Assembly (NCBI GenBank): GCA_037974965.1
Contig: JBBPFI010000004.1
Coordinates: 1,116,001-1,180,000 of the forward strand
Source: Dacryopinax spathularia
Lineage: Eukaryota > Basidiomycota > Dacrymycetes > Dacrymycetales > Dacrymycetaceae
Reading direction: 5' to 3'
DNA: 64,000 bases
The notes beneath the pieces are model-generated. The model was not told where the DNA came from. It searched no databases and saw nothing but the letters and a program-made list of their open reading frames with translations. Shown in pieces: positions 1 to 11,235 of this stretch; position 1 is the first letter of the stretch, and every line of letters starts with the position of its first letter. Both the position numbers and the translations under genes were made by a program.

Positions 1-122
1 GAGGGCGATGTGAGTGTCTTCCTCATTCGCCTATATTTGGACATATCGTCTCACGTTCGTTATTACAGGATAACCAGAACCCATTCGAGACGGCGGACGA
101 GAAGAAGGAAAAGACGGAATAA
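1..122 (+). CDS. 3' end of an unidentified protein gene (partial)
   Basis: Only the end of this gene is in the window. Bases 1-9 read Glu-Gly-Asp and are followed by a consensus donor GTGAGT at 10. The intron runs 10-68 and ends in TTACAG. The last exon, 69-122, continues in phase as DNQNPFETADEKKEKTE and stops at TAA 120-122. The tail is highly charged and gives no family assignment. The 59-nt intron fits the size of most introns further along the window. Confidence 0.55.
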   Translation, partial: GRCECLPHSPIFGHIVSRSLLQDNQNPFETADEKKEKTE

Positions 123-1891
123 GCGGGGTTCGCACTGTATACTTACTTTCCAGTGGAATGCAATGTATGATGAGCGGAGGAAGAGAGGAAGATATATGCT
201 ATGCATGCTGAGTGTGGGAACGAGCCAATAGCGGAGAGAGAACCGCGGAGCTCGATCGGCGCGGAGCGTCTGGCCAGCAAAGAGGGAGCAATGGACGCAG
301 TTGGAATCGCGAAGAAGGAAGCGACGAATGTCTCGGAAACTCGAACGAAGGAGCCCATTGATGTTTGATGCTGATCTCTGATGATGGTTGCGCTTGCGCA
401 ATCACGCGCCTGAGGTCGATGGGCCAATCGGCAGCGCGAAACGACTTGCTCAGCGAGGGAATCTCGACCCAGTAATCTGTACAGCTGCTTCGTGGTTCCA
501 GCTTCTGGTCGTGTGCCGAGCCCGAAGAGAACGAGGATGAAGATGCAGGCTACATCGCTGCATTCTCGTCGTTGGCATTCATCCACGTTCGGGGGTCGTA
601 AGAGAGATGTGTAATGTATGGCTCCACGCCGAGAGGAAGTCAGCACTATGACAGCGAACCCAGCCAACGACGGGGAAGCACACCCCGCCCAGCCCCGGGT
701 CGTTTCAGCAAGCAAGCAAGCACGAACCCAACAACGTACCAATCCCTTGCTGTGTCCGTCCCATACAGCTCAGGCCAATACAACAGCCTCGATACAGTGG
801 CTGCCTGCAATCCCCGCCGCTGATCGGCGCACGGCCGTATATAGCCACTCCTGGCTAAAACCCCATCCGACTCCATCTTGGACTGGCAAGTCAATTCGGC
901 TGGGAATGTATTGATCGTCAAACTCAATGCAAATCCCAATCCAGGGCTTATCAGATCAACCTCCGTGCGCTCCGTGTGTCCGGGAGACCACCTACACGCG
1001 CGCTTCTCTTCTTTGCATTCTATTCTACCTTCCAGCGGTGCTATTTCAGCCCTTTGCACCCATTTATACATTCAGTTGATGGATTTAACTGGTGCTTGGA
1101 GACGAGTGTACCAAAATACCGCACCGCATCGTATCGCGTTAGTCAATGGCCTAACCAACCATCTCCGCCGTCTTCGTTCTTCCTGCCCTTTGACTTGCCA
1201 CCTTCGCACCCTTTCTCATCTGCTTCTTGCCTTTGGGCTGTGTAGCGGACTCGGCCGTCATGGATAGCTTGCTTCCGCCCACTTGCAAGACGAAGATACG
1301 ACCCGACGCACCCTCCGCCGGACCTTTCTCGGCCGGCCTCGAGGCGTCACCCTGTCCGTCCTCCCGGGTCGGGTCGGTCGGTCGTCCGCCCGTCGAAGAG
1401 AGAAATCAGATGCAAAGAAGGATGGTCAGTTCCTGTTCTTGTCCGTGGGCATGCGTGGGCAGTGTTCGGCACTTTGTATGGGTGAGGGTTCGGCTTGATT
1501 GGACGGGAGAAGATCGCGCGCCCGTCTTGTGCCCTGAGGTTTGGAGGGCGGTTTGTATGCGGTATGCATGTGGATACGACCAGATTGTTGGCCCTGCGCT
1601 TCTTCCTTTGGAGAGCCGTTGAACCATGGCTGGATTGTTCTATGCTCTACTGCAATACACCGTGCAAGCACGACGGTGATGATGGTGGTGTTACAACCAA
1701 TAATATGATAAATGAGAATAAGTATGGCATGATGTGATGTGGAGATCCATGCAATGCCGCGGTATCGCGGTATGAAGAGGGGATTTGCCGGCGGCATGTG
1801 CGAGGAACTGGCGTGGGGTAAGTGGGAAAACGTTCATCCAAGACAGGCTGGGAGAGGCTGAGAGGTTGTGCTGGCAGGAATGTCGCGCTGG
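123..1891. other. Intergenic region, no gene recognised
   Basis: This 1.77-kb stretch follows the + strand gene end and precedes the minus-strand Elongin-A stop, so two 3' ends converge here. The open frames in it show no recognisable domain and no consistent splice pattern. A TATA-like TATATAG lies at 838-844, and a short + frame starts at ATG 1260, but I cannot support a gene from either. Confidence 0.5.
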
Positions 1892-3827
1892 TCATCTGGC
1901 ACTGCCGATACCGGATTTGGGTCGGGCAGGTGGGGAAGTGGCCGATGGTCTGGTCGTGCTCCTGGAGTTGAAGAATGATGGATCGGTCTTCGTTGGTGTT
2001 CCTCGCGCGTCGGCAGATGTTCCTCGCGAGGGGGTGTGGCTGTTGACTGCCGCTGCTTGCTTGTAGAGCGTTGTACCCGATAGACCTTGTTGAGGTCGAG
2101 CAACCATACCACTCGAGGACGCTCCAGGGCGCTTGAAAGCGGACGTGGGGGAGGCTGCATGGCCAAATTGCCTGCCGCTGGCCGCCGCGGCTCGCCTGGC
2201 TTTAGCGAGTAAAGACGTCCCAGGGCTTGTGCCTGTTGACCCGCCAGGTCTTCCCCCTGCTGCTGGCAAAACATAGCGTGAGAAAGAGGGTCGCCGGCGA
2301 GAGATTGATGAAGTGGTACGACTGGCGGTAAAAAGGAACGCACCTGAAAATGCACGTCGTTTGGCCGGTGGCGCCTTCTCGATCACTTTTATCTGCTTGG
2401 CCTCTTTCTCGTGCGCGATCGCCCGGTAGTTATTCTTCATCTTCTCCTGCAGCTGCGCAAACTTGGCTTCACGTGCCGCCTCGGCTTCCTGCGGTGTGCG
2501 GCGAGGACAAATATGGTCAGCTATTGTCACCGAGGTTGTTGGGCAGGCTGGGAGGGGCCAGAAAGTGGGGGGAAGGGCTCACGTCATACACATCCCGCCA
2601 AGATCCTGGCAGATCCAGTTGGCCAGCATCGAACGCCCGCCGGATCTCACCAAATTCGCGCATGCACAGTGCTTTCCAGATCTCTGCGCGTTGCGGGCAC
2701 GAGTTACCGAATTAACGGGAATCAAATAACGCCATCGCCGTTCACAATCGGCGGGGATCAGCGGGCCGGAGCGGGCGAACGAGGGCGAGTGACGGTCAGG
2801 GGATGAGATCAACGTCGGACGGAGGGGGAAGGAGTAAGGAGCGACGTGTGGAAAGAAGGAAGACCGAGCGGAGTTTTAGCGCCTTCGTTTTCGCGAGAGA
2901 TTGTGCGCGGAATTTTCGCTTCCGATGGAGCGGGCTCACCTTCAGTGTGATCGATCAGATGCTGGATTATCATAGCGATCAGTTGTCTGCGGTCGGGTAA
3001 GGAGCAAAGGGGTTAGGTGATGGGGTGGGGTGGATGAGGTAAAAGAGATCAGCCGGCTTAGTGCACGGCTCCCTTGAGATCGCTGGGAAGGAAAGTGGGG
3101 GGCATGGTATCGAGGGGGATGAAAAGAACAATGGCCCGAAGCGAGGGAGAACAGGCCAGACGGAACGAAAACCAGAAAAGAGGGCTCACCGGCGAGTTTT
3201 CTTCCACCACGCGCAGCTGTGGTGCATCCATCTGTTTGGCGCGGAACGGGCCGCGCCGCGGGGAGAGATTAGACCATCGTGCGCCGGCGGGGGGGAATAG
3301 GGGTAGAAGATCCCAAAACGTGCAAATGGAACGTTTGGAACGCTTGGATGGAAGGGGAAGGCAGACGGCGGGACTCACCCGAAGTAGGAATGGTCTGACA
3401 GTCTCGTATGACATCGTCCCGAAGCCCGTGATGGCTTTTTTGGGGGCAACCGGGATGCGGGGCGGATGCGAGGAGGGCGAGCAAGGTAAGTCGCGTATCG
3501 TGGAGGGAAGGGCCAAAGCAAGGGTTGCAAGGGAGTTAGAAAAGAGAGGCAATCGCCAGATTAGGAAAGCACGTTATCTTTACGTATCGCAGGGCTTACC
3601 AGGCAAATTGTTGAACACGACTGCATAACAGGCAAGATGTTAATGTCAGCTGGGGTGCCACATAGGCGCAGGGGAGAAGAGAGGAAAATTACAGCAGGGG
3701 ACATCAATCCCCCGCGGCCAAGAGTTCGGCGCTAACTTGACTCACCGCGGGCGCAGAGTTCTTTCAGGCTGGGCAGGCCAGAGCGGGGCTGCTCAGGCCG
3801 CTCATGTTCGTGCTCATGCTCAGGCAT
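1892..3827 (-). CDS. Elongin-A (RNA polymerase II elongation factor SIII subunit A)
   Basis: Eight exons: 3827-3746, 3620-3600, 3434-3379, 3231-3190, 2961-2940, 2683-2583, 2488-2344, 2262-1892; 840 nt, 279 aa. No long reading frame marks this gene; it appears only after splicing. Residues 20-29 (SLKELCARVV) match the BC-box, the Elongin C binding motif. An F-box-like segment follows (GTMSYETVRPFLLR, QLRVVEENSPHLIDHTEEIW), then SWRDVYDEAEAAREAKFAQL and KAPPAKRR, the usual Elongin-A order. The C-terminal third is low complexity. Known role of the family: with Elongin C it stimulates Pol II elongation and can form a ubiquitin ligase on stalled Pol II. Introns are 81-256 nt, long for this window. 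Exons of 21 and 22 nt are unusual. Intron 2 uses an AAG acceptor, the weakest junction. Confidence 0.82.
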
Positions 3828-4833
3828 AAAGTGTTTTGAATCCGTTGCCGAGTCCATCCTTAGTCCAATTTGGAATTTGTTCACCTGGGGGGGATGAAGG
3901 GATGCCGAGGGTGTGAGGCGCCGGGAGTGGGAAATGGCCGGTTATTGATGGGTCAGTCCGAGGAAGGTTGTTGTGTTCTGTAATTCGGCGTGTTTTGTGT
4001 TGTATGGCGAATGTGAGAAGCACAGGGATTTGAGGAGCAGCTGACCCGGTTTCGGTGCCGGATGTCTTGAATTGTCGGTTGAGTATGTACAATGCGGCGA
4101 GGGGCGACTCTGGGCGGAATGAGGTGTGTGTCCCTGGGTGCGTGTTGTGTTGTGTGGTGGGTAGAGAGCGCGGGGAGATGGCGAGAATGAGACCAGGCGG
4201 AGGCAACTGTGTAATTGTTGCGATGCGGTGCGGGTATGTGACGTTTTGGGGTGTTGTGCCTGCAGTTGCGGTGTGGTCTGCAAGTCAAATGATCGCCAGC
4301 GAGGCAGGCCGATAAACGGGAACAATTATTAGAGGGAAAATGCCGTGAGTGGGGGCGTGGATAAGGCGTGGATGATGATGAAGTTGAGATGATGGGATTG
4401 GACACCGAAACTGAGGGGGACGAATGGGCGATGTGATGTTGCAGAAACGCGCGGCGAAAGGGAGGCAGATTGAATGTCCGACGCTCAATATTCGGAATTC
4501 GGAGGCGGGTGCCGGACAGGGCGGAAGGTCCGAGTTGGGCTGCCCGCGTCCAGATTTGGGTCGGGAATCAGACATGGCCAAATAAGTGGGGGACGCGCTC
4601 ATGCCGTCGATTCACGCGCGGGGGATCGAGGGGAACATGTGAATGTCATGGATGTTGTATGTAACTGTATGCATACGTGGGCGGGGGAAGAGGGGGGAAG
4701 GGATGATGATGGACCGTTCGGAGATGGCCGAGGGCTCGCAAAGGGAGGACAGTGCTGCGCATGTTTCTGGGTACAGTATATTTGGAATAGCGTGAAGCAG
4801 CGAGAATGAGCTGGAGGGGGTGTATTGCATGGT
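3828..4833. other. Intergenic region between two minus-strand genes
   Basis: One kilobase upstream of the Elongin-A start and downstream of the 114-aa orphan gene. It is rich in G on the + strand (C-rich on the coding strand of both neighbours) and should hold a 3' UTR and the Elongin-A promoter. No conserved coding frame, tRNA or repeat element was seen. Confidence 0.5.
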
Positions 4834-5882
4834 TCAGGGGAAGATGCCGCCGGTGAGCTGGGGTTGGGGGGTCGACGTGTTTGTTGAGTGTGTGAGGAGG
4901 GTTGGGTGCGGTCGGTGGCCGGATTCAGTCGCCTTCTTACAACTGGCAGAGGCTCCCGCCCAACAGAATATCCATGCCGATCATAGAGATCTTTGGTAGC
5001 ACGGCCCGCATGGCCCACTCGCTCGGCTTCCCGCTCCTCCTCTGTCATCTCGTTCTCTTGGCCCTCGACAGTGTGTGGGGCCACCCAGAACTAACAATTA
5101 TTGGAAATTCATCCCTTATCCATCGCCCATCGCTCCCATCTCTGTCCATCCATCACCGCTTGCCGCGCTGGGTTTCCATAAGGCCAATTCATCTTCTCTT
5201 CTTCCCGCATCAGCGTATCTTCGCCCAAATTTCCCCCAGGGACCCCTGATGATGCCCTGCTGAAATTGCCACCCGTATTACTCGGAATTCCAGCGACGCC
5301 CACGGCTGGCGACGACGGTGACCTTCCCCTCCCCACGTCAGCTTCGTGACCTTCTGCCCCCATCGTCTGTTCCGCCGTCTGACATGCTTCTGGATGCGTG
5401 TTTCGATAGATGGCACGGCCCGTCGTCTTTGCCTTTCCAGAACGGGACAGAAGGGGCCATACTCACTTTTCCCTCACCGAGCATCTCGGAAGGCCAGAAC
5501 CCGTTTCCCCCACCTCACCTTGCCGGGAGGATGGACGACGAAGGGAATTCAACTGCGCAGGTGCGAGAATGCAAAATGACCCGATGATGGGCGTGCCTGT
5601 CCTTCTGGCTGCCTTGCCTCATGGCCTCAATCCCCGCCGAGGGAGCGAAGGGTGTTTTCCACCTCCCCCTCGTCTTGTTCGCCTTCTCGCCCTCGCCCGC
5701 GTTGCATTCTCTCACCCACGGCTGCACTCGGCGGATCCCACTTGGTAGACCGCTGGGTTTCCTGATCTGGAGATGGCATTTGAGCCCGTCTGTCTTCTTC
5801 CTGCCTAACCCCGTCCTTGGCCACCGGGTGATTGCGAAATAGACTCACCGCGTCGCAACACGACAGTTCCGAATTGGGCCAT
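4834..5882 (-). CDS. Unrecognised small spliced gene, 114 aa
   Basis: Proposed exons 5882-5849, 5552-5519, 5259-5157, 5090-4941, 4857-4834; 345 nt in phase with GT-AG ends at every junction (donors GTGAGT, GTGAGG, GTGATG, GTAAGA; acceptors GCAG, TCAG, TTAG, CCAG). The protein begins MAQFGTVVLRR, passes through MNWPYGNPARQAFWVAPHT and a charged helix-like stretch (MTEEEREAERVGHAG), and ends GREPLPVLTGGIFP. There is no signal peptide or obvious membrane span. I do not recognise the family. The support is the coherent splicing and a protein-like composition rather than homology, and the start could lie further upstream. Introns of 259-296 nt match the long-intron style of neighbouring Elongin-A. 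Confidence 0.45.
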
Positions 5883-6236
5883 CCCCTTTCGCTCAATGCC
5901 GCTCCCTGCGTTCCCCCCTTTGCGCCGCTCCTCGGTTTCCCACTCGGCCGGCTACTTTAGCTAACCCCTTCCCCCTCTTGGCACCCCCATACCCTTTGCT
6001 CCCTCCTCCCCCTCGCGGCGGCACATAAATAACACCATTCTCAGCTTGACCCGCACAGCTCCTCCTCCCTTCCCCTGGCAACCATTTCCTTCCCCCTCCT
6101 CCTGTTGGCCCCGCACAGGTTGATTGCATCCCCCTCCCATCTTATCACCCCCTCCCCTCTTCGACTATACCCCCGTCGCCGCAACTCACTCCGAACTCAC
6201 TTCACCTCTCATCCCACTCATAACTTGAACACCATC
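5883..6236. promoter_or_regulatory. Divergent promoter region, orphan gene / WOPR factor
   Basis: These 354 bp separate the minus-strand 114-aa gene from the + strand WOPR gene. The + strand is strongly pyrimidine-rich, with CCCCTCCC and CTCCTCC runs up to the WOPR start, typical of 5' leaders of fungal genes. No TATA box stands out. Confidence 0.4.
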
Positions 6237-7505
6237 ATGTCTGGCGGAGTCAACTACGACGGCCGTGGCCCCTCTCTCGAACGCATCGCCGTCTCTTCTC
6301 AGCATGACGCCCTCGTCATCCTCGAGGCTGCTCGTCGTGGGATCATCCACGTCTTGCGCCACAGGCTCTCCGACAGTGAGAAGGACATCAACCTGAAGCC
6401 AGGCTACCTCTTCGTCTGGGAAGAGGCGCTCCCCTCTGAGCGCTCCTCTCGCTGCCCTCGCCGCTGGACCGACGGCATCAAGTGGTCCCAGTCCCGCGTG
6501 CGCGAACCTTTCCTCTTCTACGAGCAGGTTCCGCCGTTCGAGCGCACCGCCCAAGACCGAGCCAACAGGTGCGCCAACCCTCCAGGCCTCCCCGCCTGGT
6601 CATCGTCTCGCACCGTCGCTAACGCCTCCGCCACCAGGGCTCGTCATCCCTCTCGCAGGGACCGAGTGATCCTCCCCAACGGGCTGAAGAAGCTGACCTT
6701 CACTGCGCATGTCCGTCTGCAGCCTGACGATCCCCGAGAATGCTGGGTCACGTGGCGGCTCGTCTGCTACATGAGCCAGTCAGACCGAAGCATGCCCTCC
6801 GTCCAGGAGCACCCGACCTTGAGGCTGATCAACGTACCCGATGGTGTCTACTTCGACAAGGACGGTCACGCGCTGGACAATGCTCCTCGCCAGACAGTCC
6901 GGTGGCCCCGCGAGGCCGGAGCGATCGACGTCCACGGCCGCCTGACCCCTCCCCGGGACTCGTCTAGCCACAACCATGGCTACCCCCACCCCTACCCTCA
7001 TCACCAGCAATATGGAGGGATGCGCGCTCCCTTGTCGCCGCCTGTATCGCCCGATTCTCCCTCTACCACATCCTCCTTGGAGGTACATGATGGCCGCTCC
7101 TCCTATACCCGGTCGGAGTACTCTGAAGGCCCTCCCTCCTCCTATGACCCCACCAGCCCGCGGCACATCACGAGGCTTCCCCAGCCTGGTCCCAACCAGT
7201 ATCCCGCTCGCTCTGGGCCCGCCTACCCTACTCATCCGCCCCCTCAGGCTCAGCACCAGCACTACCAGTATGAGCGTGAGCAGGCCTACCATTCGGGCCG
7301 CTATGATCACTACCCTGCCCATCATCACCAGCAGCAGCAGCACAGGCAGGAACGCCTGCCTCCCCTCTCCGAGCTCCTCAGAAGGCCCCATACCGACCTC
7401 AACGACGTCCGTCTCCCCCCTCCAACCAACGGCTGGGGCTGGGCCCGTCGCGAGCCAGAGGAAGTCCGCACACTGGAAGAGATGGCCCGTAATGCGCACC
7501 TCTAA
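6237..7505 (+). CDS. WOPR-domain (Gti1/Pac2 family) transcription factor
   Basis: Exons 6237-6568 and 6638-7505; 399 aa. The N-terminal half of the WOPR fold is clear: HDALVILEAARRGIIH, LSDSEKD, YLFVWEE, RRWTDGIKWSQSRVREPFL. The second half appears at ILPNGLKKLTFTAHVRL and WRLVCYMSQSD. Known members (Wor1, Ryp1, Sge1, Pac2) are DNA-binding master regulators of morphology and pathogenic or sexual switching. The C-terminal half is disordered, rich in Pro, Ser, His and Gln with an HHHQQQQ run. The 69-nt intron (6569-6637, GTGCGC...GCTAAC...CAG) is a multiple of three without a stop, so the frame also reads through it. The ATG at 6237 starts MSGGVNYDGRG just before the domain. Confidence 0.88.
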   Translation: MSGGVNYDGRGPSLERIAVSSQHDALVILEAARRGIIHVLRHRLSDSEKDINLKPGYLFVWEEALPSERSSRCPRRWTDGIKWSQSRVREPFLFYEQVPPFERTAQDRANRCANPPGLPAWSSSRTVANASATRARHPSRRDRVILPNGLKKLTFTAHVRLQPDDPRECWVTWRLVCYMSQSDRSMPSVQEHPTLRLINVPDGVYFDKDGHALDNAPRQTVRWPREAGAIDVHGRLTPPRDSSSHNHGYPHPYPHHQQYGGMRAPLSPPVSPDSPSTTSSLEVHDGRSSYTRSEYSEGPPSSYDPTSPRHITRLPQPGPNQYPARSGPAYPTHPPPQAQHQHYQYEREQAYHSGRYDHYPAHHHQQQQHRQERLPPLSELLRRPHTDLNDVRLPPPTNGWGWARREPEEVRTLEEMARNAHL

Positions 7506-8101
7506 TCTGCCTTAGGTAGCAGTACATTCTGAATAGCTGCATAACAATTTCGCTTCGGTGGCATGGGCGACATGATGGCAAATAACTCTTGAAGCAAAAA
7601 ATGGTCTTCTTTTCTTCCTTTCCTCTTCTTTTCTTTCTTCAGAACCTGGATGAACACGACCAACCCGAAGGATGATATCGCGAATTCGCCGATATGTTGA
7701 ATCATGTATCAATACGATTTTTTCTTACTTTCCAATTTCTCCTTCTTTCTTTGTAAGTAGTAGCTTGAAAATAGGGAAATGAATGTGCTTACCATGAATT
7801 GTGTGTTGAAATGTCGAGTGCTGAAATGCAAAATAGTAAGAGTGTGTAAGAGACAAGAGTTGTTGTAGTTAGTGCTAAGACCCATACTAGTCTCCGAGAC
7901 TATTAACTAGTACTAAGTCCCTATCTTTCTACTAACTCGACGCGCGCAACGCCACTGACAACTGAACTTGGTCCCCTGAACGCTGTACCGCCCGCGCCTA
8001 ACTCGTCGGTGCCCGCGCTGGGCATTTGAAGGGATTCGTGTCGTCTGCCCCATCTCTCAGGCCACAAGTCGTCAATCCCCGAGTGCCTGTTAGTGGGCGA
8101 G
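7506..8101. other. Intergenic region, WOPR 3' side to myotubularin 5' side
   Basis: About 600 bp, noticeably more AT-rich than the flanking genes. It should contain the WOPR 3' UTR and the myotubularin promoter. A small perfect hairpin is listed separately. A reading frame joins the myotubularin start upstream to an AG at about 8060, so an extra 5' exon is possible. Confidence 0.45.
7888..7902. repeat. Short perfect inverted repeat
   Basis: TAGTCTC and GAGACTA form 7-bp arms around a single C, flanked by two direct copies of ACTAGT (7886-7891 and 7906-7911). It lies about 200 bp upstream of the myotubularin start. It could be a protein-binding palindrome or chance; no known motif is claimed. 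Confidence 0.35.
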
Positions 8102-11100
8102 ATGGACGTGTCGGCCTTAAGGATGGACGCTATCAAGGTTGCTAGAGTACGTGTGCCTTTCATTTGCCCACAGGGCTGCTAGGATGATGAGCTGCTGCTG
8201 ATCAGAGCCATCAATCGTGTTTAGGTCGACAATGTTGGCTATAGGGGGAACGATGGACAGGCTACGGGCTGTTTACATCTTACGGCCCATCATCTGATAT
8301 TCATCGACGATACCTCCAAGGCAGAAAAATGGGTGCGCCTCATTCTCCTCCGATGCATTAGGTGTGCGAGTGCTCACATGGCTGGAACAGGTACCTTACC
8401 CGCTCATATCACTCGTTACCCGTCTACCGCAGACATTACGTGGGCTGTCTCCGCTTGCCATCCGGTGCAGGACTTTTGAGAGCTTTGTCTTGTCGTTCGC
8501 GAAGGACGAGAGTGCTCAAGATGTGTTTGAGAGCATCAGGGAGTTGACCGTGACCCGTACGTCTCCTTCTTTTCATCGGTGCCCGGCTATTGGGCAGGCA
8601 TGATGGGCATGAGAAGCCACACGTCTTACTGACACCGGCTACAGCGAGCATATACAACATGTATGCGTTCTTCTACACCCCGAATCCGCCGTTCGACGCC
8701 ACAGACGGGTGGTCACTCTTCTCACCACGGGAGGAGTTTGCCCGCATGGGCATTGGTTCGCGGACCAAAGCATGGCGGTTCACCGATATCAACAAGGACT
8801 ATTCGGTACGTCTGCTTCTTCAGTGCCCGTGTTCCAGCACGACCGCCGTGCTCGGCCTTCCAGCGCCTTTGTTGACAGACAGGCGCTGACCGTTTGGCAC
8901 AGTTCTGCCCGACTTATGCCGCTCGCCTTGTCGTCCCTGCCCGTATCAGCGACACTGTCCTGACACATGCTGCAAAATACCGGAGCAAGGCACGCATTCC
9001 AGCGCTGACGTATCACCACTGGGCCAACTTCGTTCGTCTTCTCCCGCAATGCTCGCTGTATAATTACGCCGCTGACCGCGGCGCCCGCAGGCAACGATCA
9101 CCAGATCGAGCCAGCCTATGGTCGGGCTCACCAACAGCCGGTCGATACAGGACGAGAAGCTCATCGAGGCCATCTTTCAGTCGCATCTGAACCCATCTTC
9201 CGCATATGGTGGCGAGGCAAAGCCCAAACCGGGCCAGCAGGTCGTATATGGCGCGACGGCCACTAATCTGATTATCGACGCACGCCCCACGACGAACGCC
9301 ATGGCTAACGTCGCTAAGGGTGCCGGCACTGAGAAGATGGAGCATTATAAGGAAGGAAAGAAGGCCTATCTCGGCATCGACAATATCCACGTCATGCGAG
9401 ACTCGCTTGCCAAGGTCGTTGAATGCCTACGCGAAGCCGATACACTCGCTTCCTCTTTGCAAGTAGGGGAAGGCGGTCAATCCGGCGTGGTGCTATTGGA
9501 TCGGCACGCACTAAGGAAGTCGGGCTGGCTAAAGCATATCTCTGCGATTCTTGATGGAGCCCTGCTCATTGTCCGCAACGTGCATGTCAACTCCTCGCAC
9601 GTGTTGGTCCACTGCTCGGACGGCTGGGATCGAACAGCGCAACTGGCGTCAATTGCCGAACTCTGCCTCGACCCGTTCTATCGCACCTTCCGAGGTTTCC
9701 AGATCCTTATCGAGAAGGACTGGCTGGCGTTTGGTCACCGATTTGCTGACCGCTGCGGTCACCTCTCTTCCGAAAAGTTCTTCGTGACCGCCTCTGGCGA
9801 CGCCGGCACGGGGCCCGGTGGCGCGGATGCCGCGCAGGCCTTCTTTGCTTCTGTGCAAAAGCAATTTGCCGGTCAAGGGCATCTCAAGGAAACGAGCCCT
9901 GTCTTCCATCAGTTCCTTGAATGCGTCCGGCAGATCCAGCGTCAGTTCCCAACACGTTTCGAATTCAATGAACAGTTCCTCCAGAAGCTGCACTATCACC
10001 TGTATTCCTGCCAATTTGGGTCTTTCCTTTTCAACAACGAGAAGGAGCGGCGCACGGCCGGACCGGAACAAACCAAAGCACCTTGGGAGCGAACATACAG
10101 TATATGGGATTTCTTCAACAGCACCCGGAACAAACCAGACTTCCTGAATCCTGATTACGATCCAAGCCTTGACGATCCGGCCCGCCGCGAACCAGGGTCC
10201 GACATGGGCGTTCTGATGCCCAATCCTCGCGACGCCCGCTTCTGGTACCAACTCTATGGAAGGTCGGATGAGGAAATGAATGGTCGAATCGTGGTCAACC
10301 AAGCGGTTGGCGCGGAGTTTCTCGGCCCGGTCGATAACAGCTCGGAGGATCCTGTCCTTCCAGACGAAAGCGAGTCAGATCTCCCGTCTTTGGCACCGTC
10401 CGAACCGATAAGCCGCACCTCGACGCCATCCATCGCGGCCGCACAGCCTGAGTCATTCCGACCGATCTCCGTCACCGAGTCAGCATTCTCCATGCAGGGC
10501 CAAGCTAAATTCAGCTCGACACCGGATTTAGCTCACGGTCAGGGTGCACAGAATCTTCCCTTACCACGAACACGGACCCCGCAACCACCGCAACCTCGAA
10601 GCAGTCTACAAGATCTTCTCGGGGAATCTCCAGGTACCACAGTACGCTCATTCTGGGCATCAGTGTCATCCGGCGCCAGAAGCGCAGCCTCTGTAGCACA
10701 AGCCGCTTACGGAGGTGTCGCAAAAGAGATAAGCAGAAATCTGGTTGCAAGCCCAACAGAAACAGAAGGCGAACTCGCAGAAAGACCTGCGCCTGCGTAT
10801 CCGACATACCATCCGAGAGGTACCGCAAACAGAGTTGTCTCAGAAATTGGTCTGGAACAAAATCCGTGGTCGACTCCTGCTACTGCTGCCCCGCCTCCGC
10901 CGCCTCCCAAGGCCGATGTCCCCGTAACGAACGAACGTGAATTCCCTATATCCTCCTTTTCATCTCTCTCCATCAACGATCCCACTGTGGCTCTACCACC
11001 TGGTCCTTCCAGAACATCCACTCAAGATGCCTCTTGCTTCACCACTCAAGCAGCAACTTCAATCGCAAATCCTGCGCCGTCCGATCCTGCCATCCCCAGC

Positions 11101-11235
11101 CGAAGGAGCAGCTTCCTTTCGGAACCGGCTGCACCGGCCCCTTCTGCTAGCGCTCCAGTCCCAGAGCCTGCAAGCCAAAGCAAATCACCGCTGGATGCTG
11201 ACTATGATCCTCTAGGTGTTTGGGCAAATGGTTGA
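8102..11235 (+). CDS. Myotubularin-like phosphoinositide 3-phosphatase (Ymr1 type)
   Basis: Exons 8102-8146, 8225-8332, 8391-8556, 8645-8805, 8903-9031, 9091-11235; 917 aa. A GRAM/PH-like segment opens the protein (VDNVGYRG, GCLHLTAHHLIFIDD), then myotubularin landmarks: MYAFFYTPNPP, GWSLFSPREEFARMGI, WRFTDINKDYS, IPALTYHHWAN, TRSSQPMVGLTNSRS. The catalytic CX5R motif is CSDGWDR at about residues 378-384, so the enzyme looks active. Known role: hydrolysis of PI3P and PI(3,5)P2 on endosomes and vacuoles. The last 350 residues are Ser/Pro-rich with PPPPPP, probably disordered. Intron 5 uses a weak GTTCGT donor. The start could instead be the ATG at 8123, or lie in a further upstream exon. Confidence 0.92.

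Noticed and set aside
1227-1622. 131-codon + strand frame near the left end
   Set aside because: Low-complexity Pro/Ser/Arg translation in GC-rich intergenic DNA; a donor-like site inside leads to no coherent next exon.
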